DNA of 64,000 bases from Polaribacter vadi (lineage in GTDB: Bacteria; Bacteroidota; Bacteroidia; Flavobacteriales; Flavobacteriaceae): NCBI RefSeq assembly GCF_018861005.1, contig NZ_JAHKQL010000016.1:62001-126000 (forward strand), read 5' to 3'. The notes beneath the pieces are model-generated. The model worked only from the letters and a program-made list of their open reading frames with translations, searched no databases and had not been told where the DNA came from. Positions 52,352 to 63,008 of the stretch are shown in pieces (positions within the stretch are counted from its first letter, which is position 1; every line of letters starts with the position of its first letter). Position numbers and translations under genes: made by a program.

Positions 52352-53566
52352 TTATGAGAGCATCATTTTTGCTCTTTTAACTCCTTCAACTAGAATATCA
52401 ATTTCTTCTTTAGTATTGTAAAAAGAAAAAGAAGCTCTTATTGTTCCAGGTATTTTATAATAATCCATAATAGGTTGCGCACAATGATGCCCAGTTCTTA
52501 CAGCAATACCTAATTTATCTAGAATTGCACCAATATCATAAGGATGAATAGCATCAACATTAAAAGAAATAACTGCTGTTTTTTCTGCGGATGTTCCATA
52601 GATTTTTAAACCATCAATTTTTAATAATTCTGATGTTCCATATTCTAAAAGCTCATTTTCATATTTTGCAATAGCATCAAAACCAACAGAATTCATATAA
52701 TCAATTGCAGCTCCAAAAGCAATTCCACCACAAATATTAGGCGTTCCTGCTTCAAATTTATGAGGCAAACCTGCATAAGTAGTTTTTTCAAAAGAAACTG
52801 TAGCAATCATTTCGCCTCCACCTTGATAAGGAGGTAATTTCTCTAACCATTCTTGTTTTCCATACAACATTCCAACTCCTGTTGGGCCACATAATTTATG
52901 AGCAGAAGCCACGTAAAAATCAACATTTAAGGCTTGTACATCTGGTTTTATATGTGGTGTTGCTTGTGCACCATCTATTAAAACAGCAGCACCAATTTTA
53001 TGTGCAGCTTCTATAATTTCTTCAATAGGATTTACGGTTCCTAAGGCATTAGAAACGTGATTTGAGAAAACCAATTTTGTGTTATCATTCAATAATTTAT
53101 GATAAGTTTCCATATCTAAACTACCTTCATCAGTCATAGGAATCACCTTTAAAATGGCTCCAGTTTTTTCGCATAACATTTGCCAAGGCACAATATTAGA
53201 ATGATGCTCTAAGGCAGAAACAATAATTTCATCGCCTTTGTTTAAAAGAGATGCAAATCCTGATGCAACCATATTTATGCTATGTGTTGTACCCGAAGTT
53301 AAAATGATTTCATACGCTTCTTTGGCATTAAAATGTTTTTGTACTTTAATGCGTGCTTCTTCGTATTTGTCTGTTGCTTCTTGACTTAAAGTATGCACAC
53401 CTCTGTGGATGTTAGAATTATAATTACTGTAATAATCTACAATAGTATCAATTACTATTTGTGGTGTTTGTGAAGTAGCAGCATTATCAAAATAAACCAA
53501 AGGTTTTCCGTGAACAGTTCTTTTTAGAATTGGGAAATCTTCTCTAATTTTATCTACATTAAACAT
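52352..53566 (-). CDS. sufS: SufS-family cysteine desulfurase
   Basis: 404 residues from ATG 53564-53566 (a TTG three codons earlier is the alternative). PLP lysine Lys224 in VASAHKLCGPTGVG; catalytic Cys362 in RTGHHCAQPIMDYY (group II loop length); EAGTPN and the N-terminal DNAATSQTP motifs. Releases sulfur from cysteine for Fe-S assembly. No sufE or sufBCD is adjacent here. Confidence 0.94.
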   Translation of the reverse strand: MFNVDKIREDFPILKRTVHGKPLVYFDNAATSQTPQIVIDTIVDYYSNYNSNIHRGVHTLSQEATDKYEEARIKVQKHFNAKEAYEIILTSGTTHSINMVASGFASLLNKGDEIIVSALEHHSNIVPWQMLCEKTGAILKVIPMTDEGSLDMETYHKLLNDNTKLVFSNHVSNALGTVNPIEEIIEAAHKIGAAVLIDGAQATPHIKPDVQALNVDFYVASAHKLCGPTGVGMLYGKQEWLEKLPPYQGGGEMIATVSFEKTTYAGLPHKFEAGTPNICGGIAFGAAIDYMNSVGFDAIAKYENELLEYGTSELLKIDGLKIYGTSAEKTAVISFNVDAIHPYDIGAILDKLGIAVRTGHHCAQPIMDYYKIPGTIRASFSFYNTKEEIDILVEGVKRAKMMLS

Positions 53567-53665
53567 AAAAATCAATTTAAGTTACAAAGATAAACCTCTA
53601 TTTTTTAAACCTCTAAAAAAGGCAATATGATTTTCTTATTTTTACATCACTAAACTCTTCTAAAT

Positions 53666-54985
53666 ATGAAAATTTTTAAACGAATTCTACTTTTATTATG
53701 CATTGTAGTTATTATTGCTGTTTTTTTTAATTACCCAAAATTGAATATAATTGCAGGATATTCAGCAAAAAACACAGCTTCATCAGTGTTTTTAGCCAAT
53801 CGATCTTTAGAATTTACAGATAAAACAGATAATAATTTTTCGCCAATAAACTTGGCCACAGATTTAGTTAAAAAAGATAAAAATATCGCAAGTTCATCTG
53901 TTTTTAACTTATTAACAAGAAAAGCAATTTACAGAGAGGGATTAGGAGCTGTTTTAACGTTAACTAAAGAAGATGAAACTGCAGCTTATTTAGTGCCTAA
54001 AAGAGCAAAATCAGATAATATTACGCCTTATCCTTATGGAAATGCTGAACAGAAAGACACCGTTTTTGCAAATATTAATTATGATAAATTAAACGAAACT
54101 GTGGCGTCTGTTTTTGGTAAAAATCAATCTAGAGCTGTAGTTGTTATTTATAAAGATCAAATTATTGCAGAAAAATATGCAGATGGCTTTACCATAGATT
54201 CTAGAATTTTAGGATGGTCTATGACCAAAAGTATTATGAGTACAGTTTTCGGAGTTATGCAACATCAAAATAAATTAAAAATTACAGATAAGGCACCAAT
54301 TGATTCTTGGCAAAATGATGAGCGTAAAAACATAAGCATTCATAATTTATTACAGATGAATTCTGGTTTAGAATGGGATGAAAACTACAACGAAATTTCT
54401 GATGTTACTAAAATGCTCTTTTTAGAAAGAGATATGACTAAAATGCAAGCAGAAAAGCCCTTAACAGGTAAAATAAATGCATCTTGGAACTATTCTTCTG
54501 GAACTTCGAACTTGTTATCTGGCATTGTTAGAAATCAGTTTAAAACGCATCAAGAATACCTAGATTATTGGTATTCGGATTTAATTGATAAAATTGGAAT
54601 GAATTCCATGGTTTTAGAAACGGATTTAGCAGGTAATTATGTAGCATCTTCTTATGCTTGGGCAACTCCAAGAGATTGGGGTAAATTCGGTTTATTATAC
54701 TTGCATAAAGGTAACTGGAATGGAACTCAAATTTTTGCAAAAGATTGGGCAGATTATGTTGCAACACCTACACCAACATCAAACGGAATTTACGGTGCTC
54801 AGTTCTGGTTAAATGCAAATGGTGGCTTTAAAGATGTACCAAAAAACATGTTTTATGCTGATGGATATCAAGGACAAAGAGTCTATGTTTTACCAGATCA
54901 AGACATAGTAATTGTTAGAATGGCACTTTCTTGGATGGAAGAAAACAAGTTTTTAAAAGGTGTTTTAGAAAGTATTGAACAATAG
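53666..54985 (+). CDS. Membrane-anchored serine hydrolase (class C beta-lactamase family)
   Basis: 439 residues; N-terminal signal anchor (about 7-23), then the beta-lactamase/esterase fold. The catalytic Ser185-x-x-Lys188 is in ILGWSMTKSIMS; the Tyr-x-Ser/Asn element is WNYSSGTSN near 275; the C-terminal GYQGQRVYVLPDQDIVIVRM strand stands in for the KTG-like strand. Such proteins are usually peptidases or esterases of cell-wall peptides rather than true beta-lactamases. Confidence 0.88.
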   Translation: MKIFKRILLLLCIVVIIAVFFNYPKLNIIAGYSAKNTASSVFLANRSLEFTDKTDNNFSPINLATDLVKKDKNIASSSVFNLLTRKAIYREGLGAVLTLTKEDETAAYLVPKRAKSDNITPYPYGNAEQKDTVFANINYDKLNETVASVFGKNQSRAVVVIYKDQIIAEKYADGFTIDSRILGWSMTKSIMSTVFGVMQHQNKLKITDKAPIDSWQNDERKNISIHNLLQMNSGLEWDENYNEISDVTKMLFLERDMTKMQAEKPLTGKINASWNYSSGTSNLLSGIVRNQFKTHQEYLDYWYSDLIDKIGMNSMVLETDLAGNYVASSYAWATPRDWGKFGLLYLHKGNWNGTQIFAKDWADYVATPTPTSNGIYGAQFWLNANGGFKDVPKNMFYADGYQGQRVYVLPDQDIVIVRMALSWMEENKFLKGVLESIEQ

Positions 54986-55046
54986 TTTCTTTAATTTTTT
55001 GCATATTTGCAACTCAAAATAGTAGAAATAAATCAATTTTTAGCTT

Positions 55047-55109
55047 ATGAATATATTTAATCAACATAAAAAAGGACGCTTTTTGCGACTATTTAAAGGT
55101 ATATTCTAG
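55047..55109 (+). CDS. 20-residue candidate peptide ORF before a terminator
   Basis: ATG 55047 to TAG 55107-55109 encodes 20 residues, basic and aromatic (contains HKKGRFLRLFKG). It ends 24 bases before a strong terminator hairpin, so it occupies a small transcript of its own. A weak CATATTTG -7-like box is at 55002. It may be a microprotein, a leader peptide or simply a chance frame in a small RNA. Confidence 0.35.
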   Translation: MNIFNQHKKGRFLRLFKGIF

Positions 55110-55133
55110 ATAGAAATTTTAAATAATATTGTA

Positions 55134-55170
55134 AAAACGTCCAAAATTCATTTTTTGGACGTTTTTTTTT
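55134..55170 (+). terminator. Strong terminator in the gene-poor region
   Basis: AAAACGTCCAAAA (55134-55146) / TTTTGGACGTTTT (55153-55165), 13 perfect pairs, then TTTTT. Confidence 0.85.
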
Positions 55171-55355
55171 GAAATTAATTTAGATGCTGATAAAAAGTGT
55201 AAGTCTTAACTACATATCACAACTTCAAAGAGTTATCTAAACTCACCATTTCCGATTTAATTCGGACAGGAAATCTATTGCTTAAAGCTTAATTAAAGCA
55301 CTGATAATCAGTTAAATAAACTCAATTTTTTCTTGTGTAAATCAAAAATACGTTT
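55171..55355. other. Gene-free stretch
   Basis: No frame, tRNA or clear repeat seen; a GATTTAATTCGG-like segment and short A+T-rich palindromes only. It lies between the first terminator and the promoter of the second small unit. Confidence 0.3.
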
Positions 55356-55364
55356 TAGGTTTGC
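55356..55364 (+). promoter_or_regulatory. Promoter of a small transcript
   Basis: TAGGTTTGC is an exact TAnnTTTGC; CTTG at 55332-55335, 20 bases upstream, is a near-match to the -33 TTTG. Predicted start about 55369. Confidence 0.55.
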
Positions 55365-55441
55365 ACCGCAATCAAAAATAAAATTTGATAAAGCAAAAAC
55401 AATTATAACAACTGATTCATTTCAGAATAAATACGAAGTAT

Positions 55442-55528
55442 ATGTTAAATAACAGATTTCACAAAAACATACAAAGAGAACAGAGTTCTTTTTATGATTT
55501 ACTTCGCGACTTTTACAATTATAAATAG
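55442..55528 (+). CDS. 28-residue candidate peptide ORF
   Basis: ATG 55442 to TAG 55526-55528, 28 residues, charged (MLNNRFHKNIQREQSSF start). It lies inside a roughly 215-base transcript bounded by a promoter (55356) and a strong terminator (55547-55581). Whether the product is a peptide or only an RNA cannot be decided from sequence. Confidence 0.35.
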   Translation: MLNNRFHKNIQREQSSFYDLLRDFYNYK

Positions 55529-55546
55529 CAATCACTATTTAATATG

Positions 55547-55585
55547 AAAAGTCCGAAGCCTAATTAAAGTTTCGGACTTTTTTTG
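55547..55585 (+). terminator. Strong terminator of the second small unit
   Basis: AAAAGTCCGAA (55547-55557) / TTCGGACTTTT (55571-55581) then TTTT. The remainder to 55804 holds no gene that I can support. Confidence 0.85.
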
Positions 55586-55804
55586 TCTATCCAAAATTAG
55601 TTTATCCAAAGTTCGAAACTAGAACAATAAGATACCTTCTTTTTTAAATAAGGATGTATTAACAGAATACTCAGATAAAATTTTATCCGAAGTTTTCTGA
55701 AAGAGAAAGTATTTGCCAAAATTAAATAACCTCTAGCAATTAAAACTATTGGCTAATGAGTTAAGTGGCTTTACAGAGGCATTAATCTAGTAAAGAACTT
55801 TAAA

Positions 55805-57166
55805 ATGAAAACGAATTGGAAAACACAAAAAACAACGTACCGTAAAAATAGTTACATAAAGCTTGTAGAAAAAATTTATAAAGCAAAGAACAAGCCAACA
55901 CGTTATAAAAAAACCATAGAAACAATGCTTCTTGAGTTTTTTGGGAAAACAAGTAAAACCAGAAATATTTGGAAGAGAGAGGTTTTTAAAACACTACTTA
56001 TCCATGCATATCATCAAAAATGTTATGCGTTACTAAGAGATTATAAAAGTGTTGAGGTTTTGCATAACATAAGTGCTTTTGGTAATAAATTGGTTAGAAA
56101 TATAGAAGACTGGGAATGTAATAATTTTGATAAAGAAGAACAGTTAAGAGCATTAATTAGACACTGTTTTGCAAATTATGAAACACCCGTTTTTTTAGAA
56201 AATTCATTCTTTGGATGTAATAAAAGAGATATGCTTTGGTACATTCAAATAGGCAAAGGTAAAAGTGTAAAATCTTTAACCCAAATGCCAATAAACCTTA
56301 CTAAAAAAATGGCTCACGGTTTTAAAAATGCGCCAGCTTATTTTGATGCAAATGAAGCGTTAAGATATACACAAGCATTAGGTTTTGGTGCCTCTATAAA
56401 AACAGCAAAAGTAATTGCTTTCTCTAGTTTATCAGTTATTAATAAAAGAGAAGAAATATTTTGGGCAACAGTAGTTCAGTTTTTTGCAAAAGAAACAAGT
56501 TTAAAAACTGTTGATGTAAACGAAATGTTTGATTATTTAGGCTATAAATATAGAGAAAACAAAAGTTTTTCTGTGAAAGGTAGAACACAAAAATCGCTTC
56601 TTTTTCAAGCGAATGAATGGAAAAAAAGAGTTTATAGAGATGAAATTGTAGAGGTTTTAAGTTGGAAAGCTTCTGGAATAAAACCATTGAATTTAGAACA
56701 AACAGAAAATGGAAAACCAGTAGTTTATAAAACTGTAGAACTATTAAATTCTATAGCACTTTTTGATGAAGGTAATGCTATGCATCACTGTGTTGCTGAA
56801 TATGATGAAGATTGTAAATATAATGATATTGCCATCTTTTCTTTACAAAAAGAAAGTATAGGTGAGTCTATTACACGTTTAGCAACTATTGAAGTTGGTC
56901 TTAAAGCAAGACAAATTTTTGAAGCAAAAGCAAAATACAATGAAAAGCCAAATGTAAAATCTTTAGAATTAATTGATTTGTGGATTAATAACGCACAAAT
57001 TAAGCAAATGGAAGAGGTTGAACATGAAGTTTATCAACCAAATAACAATGTTAGAGTTGATAATAATGGTGTTTATGTTGCTGATGAAAGTTATGATACA
57101 ACAACAGTTGTAAAAGTAATCTTTTGGATACTTTATCTTATAGCAAAAGTATTACTGTTTAGTTAA
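55805..57166 (+). CDS. PcfJ-like protein
   Basis: 453 residues. The C-terminal half carries the PcfJ signature: ALFDEGNAMHHCVAEYDEDC with Met326-His327-His328-Cys329, followed by a strand with RLATIEVGLKARQI. The N-terminal ~250 residues are helical and basic with no known domain, and a hydrophobic segment (about 434-450) could anchor the C-terminus. PcfJ domains occur in phages and conjugative elements; their biochemical role is not established, though the conserved His/Cys suggests a catalytic or metal site. It is immediately upstream of the RNA-repair genes, but separated from prfH by a hairpin. Confidence 0.8.
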   Translation: MKTNWKTQKTTYRKNSYIKLVEKIYKAKNKPTRYKKTIETMLLEFFGKTSKTRNIWKREVFKTLLIHAYHQKCYALLRDYKSVEVLHNISAFGNKLVRNIEDWECNNFDKEEQLRALIRHCFANYETPVFLENSFFGCNKRDMLWYIQIGKGKSVKSLTQMPINLTKKMAHGFKNAPAYFDANEALRYTQALGFGASIKTAKVIAFSSLSVINKREEIFWATVVQFFAKETSLKTVDVNEMFDYLGYKYRENKSFSVKGRTQKSLLFQANEWKKRVYRDEIVEVLSWKASGIKPLNLEQTENGKPVVYKTVELLNSIALFDEGNAMHHCVAEYDEDCKYNDIAIFSLQKESIGESITRLATIEVGLKARQIFEAKAKYNEKPNVKSLELIDLWINNAQIKQMEEVEHEVYQPNNNVRVDNNGVYVADESYDTTTVVKVIFWILYLIAKVLLFS

Positions 57167-57174
57167 TAAAAAGG

Positions 57175-57216
57175 GAAGATGGTAGGTTAAAAAATCATCT
57201 TCTCTTTTAAAAGAGA
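57175..57216 (+). terminator. Tandem hairpins between the PcfJ-like gene and prfH
   Basis: GAAGATG (57175-57181) / CATCTTC (57196-57202) followed by TCTTTT, then a palindrome TCTCTTTTAAAAGAGA (57201-57216) overlapping its end. The two hairpins cannot both form fully, so this could be a terminator or an attenuator that controls entry into prfH. Confidence 0.55.
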
Positions 57217-57223
57217 ATTAAAA

Positions 57224-57916
57224 ATGAAAACAAAAATAATACAAATATCCGCAGGAAAAGGACCTGTAGAATGTACATATGTTGTAGCAAAAGTGTTAAA
57301 AATATTCCTTAAAGAATTGGTAAGCAATAAGATTGATTATGCAATTTTAAATAGAGAAACAGGAATTGAAAATGGCACAATACAATCTGTAAACATTCAA
57401 ATTACGGGAAATTATCTTGCCGATTTTACTACAAATTGGTTGGGTACAATTCAATGGATAGGAACATCAACCTTTAGAAAGTTTCACAAACGTAAAAATT
57501 GGTTTGTTGGCTGTTTTGAGATTGATAATTCATCAACAATAGAAATCAATGAAAATGAAATCAGTTTTCAAGCGATTAGAAGTTCTGGAGCAGGAGGTCA
57601 GCATGTTAATAAAGTAAGTTCTGCAATTAGAGCAAAACATACAAAAACAGGGTTGCAAGTTTTAGTGATGGACAGCAGATCTCAGCATCAAAATAAAAAA
57701 ACAGCCATAAAACGTCTGCAAGAAAAAGTAGTTGAGTTTAATAAGGATCAATTGAAAGAGCAAATTAAAAATGAATGGGAAAATCATCAGCAATTAGAAA
57801 GAGGAAATCCTGTAAAGATTTTTAAAGGAAGCGATTTTAAATCAATTCAGAAAAGTAAATCATTTAAGACCAAAAGAAATCAGTTAAAAAATGATTTAAG
57901 AAAACAATTAGAATAA
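57224..57916 (+). CDS. prfH: Peptide chain release factor homologue PrfH
   Basis: 230 residues. Domain with the release-factor GGQ motif at 124-126 in SSGAGGQHVNKVSSAIRAKHTKTGLQV, and the KxxAIKRLQEK helix. The N-terminal half is distinct from RF1/RF2 and lacks the stop-codon-recognition domain, as expected for PrfH. PrfH is known to act with an RtcB paralogue (RtcB2) on ribosomes cut in the decoding centre, releasing the stalled peptide so that the rRNA can be religated. The start (ATG 57224) follows the hairpins. TPR gene starts 2 bases after the stop. Confidence 0.93.
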   Translation: MKTKIIQISAGKGPVECTYVVAKVLKIFLKELVSNKIDYAILNRETGIENGTIQSVNIQITGNYLADFTTNWLGTIQWIGTSTFRKFHKRKNWFVGCFEIDNSSTIEINENEISFQAIRSSGAGGQHVNKVSSAIRAKHTKTGLQVLVMDSRSQHQNKKTAIKRLQEKVVEFNKDQLKEQIKNEWENHQQLERGNPVKIFKGSDFKSIQKSKSFKTKRNQLKNDLRKQLE

Positions 57917-57917
57917 A

Positions 57918-60563
<2,646 letters not shown>

Positions 60564-60577
<14 letters not shown>

Positions 60578-61619
60578 AGAACTTAAAAAATCAGGAAGCA
60601 TTATTTTTGAATGTATTAGTGGTAGTAAGGCTTATGGTCTTGCTACTCCTAATTCTGATACAGATATTAGAGGTGTTTTTATTTTACCAAAAGAGCAATT
60701 TTATTCTTTAAGTTATGTTGGTCAAATAAATAATGAAACTAATGACCAAGCCTATTACGAATTGAGAAAATTTATAGAATTATGTGCTAAAAATAATCCG
60801 AATATTTTAGAGATGTTAAATATTCCTGATGAATGTATTTTGTACAAACATCCTTTATTTGATGAAATAAAAAAGGAAATTTTCTTATCTAAACTATGTA
60901 AAAATACTTTTGTAAATTATGCGTTCACTCAAATTAAAAAAGCAAGAGGGTTAAATAAAAAGATTACAAATCCTGTTGATAAAAAAAGAAAATCAGTTGA
61001 CGATTTCTGTATTATAAATTTTGGAAAAAAATCAATTTATTTAAATCAATTTTTATCAGAAAATGATTTAAAAAAAGAGTTTTGTGGTTTGGCAAAAATC
61101 ACCCATATCAAGGATTGTTATAATTTATTTTATAACAAAAAATTGAATTATAAAGGTGTTTCTAAAGAAAGTGCAAATGAAGTTTGTTTGAGTTCGATAC
61201 CAAAAGAAGAAGAACCAATTGGCTTATTATATTTTAATTTAGATGGATATTCTTCTTATTGCAAGAAATATAAAGAATACTGGTCTTGGGTAGATAAAAG
61301 GAATAATGAACGCTATAAAAATAACATTTCTAACAATAAGAATTACGATGCTAAAAATATGATGCACACATTTAGATTGTTACATATGGCAAAAGAAATT
61401 GGTGAAGAAAATCTAATTAACGTAAAAAGAAATGATAGAGATTTCTTGCTATCTATAAAAAATGCAGAATTTGAATATGAAGATTTAGTTGAAAAAGCTG
61501 AAAGAATAAAAAATGATTTAGATGCTGTTTATAAGGGTTTTAGGCTTCAAGAGGTTCCAAATTTAGAAGTTGTAAATAAACTTCTTATAAGCATTAGAAC
61601 TGAATTTTATGATCAATAA
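60564..61619 (+). CDS. RlaP-type nucleotidyltransferase, copy 2 (long form)
   Basis: 351 residues, 102 longer than copy 1. The same active site appears as ECISGSKAYGLATPNSDTDIRGVF, and the 'D...yELrKf..Lc.kNNPNiLEmL' helix matches copy 1. The extra length forms a central insertion (about 120-230, KKITNPVDKKRKSVDDFCIINFGK). The two copies are paralogues that have diverged strongly. Start ATG 60564 overlaps copy 1 by 14 bases, so they are translated together. Substrates may differ; inference. Confidence 0.85.
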
Positions 61620-61661
61620 AACAATATTTTAAAGAGATTTTGTTACATTTAACAAAAAAAA

Positions 61662-63008
61662 TTGGCAACAGAATCTTTAAGTTATAAATACAATTCAGCA
61701 TCAACTATTAAGAATAAAAATGGTAATGAGAACTTACTTTTATCTAAATTTAATGAAGTTGAAAAAGGGAATTCACCTTGCTTTTTTTGGGGCAAATTAA
61801 ACAATCCTTATGAATTATCTAGGTGTTTAATAACCTTGTCAAACGTTGTGCAATCTAGTTTTAATTTATCTCCATTTCAAATGGCTTTGCTAAAAGATCC
61901 AATTGTAACAGCGGGTAATAATCAGATTCGTTTTGAAGGATTTTCTCATTGTGCAGGTGTTTATGCAAGAGTTGATATTCTAGAAAACGGACAAGAGGGA
62001 GAGTTTATTGAAAACGGAACAACAAATGTCGATTTTAACACACCACTTATTTCTGAATTAGGAAAAATCAGAAAGAATGATGATTTAGTACTTTCTGTTG
62101 GTCAAAAAGAAGTTGGTTTTCATAAAGAAGGCGAAAGTTTTATAGAACGAAAAGTACCTTTACCTAGTAAATGGATTAAAGGATTAACAACTGTTCAGCA
62201 TTATTTTTCTGAATCTGAATATGGTCTAAAATTGAATAGAATTCAAGCCATTCAATTATTTAAAACAATTCCTCCTGGTAAAGTTAAAACAGATTATTTT
62301 TTGATTAAAAGAGGGAATAAATATTTGTTTTCACCTTTAAAATCTAAAACTGCAATTTGTATTGGTGGTATTCACCGATTAAAATTGTTGCAACCTTTAA
62401 TGCCTTTGATAAATACTTTAGATATTTATCCTCATAAAGATTTACAGTCTGTAACTTTTATTCTAGGTTTTAAAGAATTGAATTTTGTGTTTTCAGTTTC
62501 TAGAGATTTTTGGCGTGGTTTTTCTGGAGAAGGAGCTGCTTTAGAGAATTTAATTGAGGATTTGCCTGATTCTTTAGTAAAAGCATTTGATAATTATTCA
62601 TTTACCAATCAAGAATTCAACCCTACTTTAATGGCTTTTGAAGAAAATATTGATGTTGCTAAAATCGAAAATTTATCTACAAAACTTTCAGCAATGGGAT
62701 TGTTGGGTTATGATTTGGCTAAAAATGGATTTTTCTACAGAAGATTACCATTTAAATTAGAAAGAATCTTATCCTTAAACCCAAGGTTAAAAGGTGCTGA
62801 AAAATTACTACAAGAGAAAAAAGTAGAAATTACCTTACAAAATGATAATGAAATAGAAGCTAAAGTAGAAGGCTCAGGAGTTTTACATTATGTTATTTTA
62901 AAAGATGATATTCAAAAATGTACCTGCACTTGGTATAGTAAGAATCAAGGAGAAAGAGGGGTTTGTAAACATATTTTAGCAGTTAAGAAAAAGGTGAAGA
63001 ATGATTGA
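61662..63008 (+). CDS. SWIM zinc-finger protein
   Basis: 448 residues. C-terminal SWIM finger CTCTWYSKNQGERGVCKH (Cys420, Cys422, Cys435, His437, C-x-C-x(n)-C-x-H). The N-terminal ~400 residues are an uncharacterised domain of mixed alpha/beta. The start is TTG 61662 in a 42-base gap after copy 2; no in-frame ATG is available near it. SWIM proteins of this type occur with MoxR ATPases and vWA proteins (compare E. coli yehLMPQ), where the SWIM finger probably binds nucleic acid. The end overlaps the next gene by 8 bases. Confidence 0.88.
   Translation: MATESLSYKYNSASTIKNKNGNENLLLSKFNEVEKGNSPCFFWGKLNNPYELSRCLITLSNVVQSSFNLSPFQMALLKDPIVTAGNNQIRFEGFSHCAGVYARVDILENGQEGEFIENGTTNVDFNTPLISELGKIRKNDDLVLSVGQKEVGFHKEGESFIERKVPLPSKWIKGLTTVQHYFSESEYGLKLNRIQAIQLFKTIPPGKVKTDYFLIKRGNKYLFSPLKSKTAICIGGIHRLKLLQPLMPLINTLDIYPHKDLQSVTFILGFKELNFVFSVSRDFWRGFSGEGAALENLIEDLPDSLVKAFDNYSFTNQEFNPTLMAFEENIDVAKIENLSTKLSAMGLLGYDLAKNGFFYRRLPFKLERILSLNPRLKGAEKLLQEKKVEITLQNDNEIEAKVEGSGVLHYVILKDDIQKCTCTWYSKNQGERGVCKHILAVKKKVKND

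Noticed and set aside
55586..55804. Possible tRNA-like GTTCGAAAC at 55610
   Set aside because: No acceptor stem, anticodon arm or CCA in register; no tRNA can be folded.
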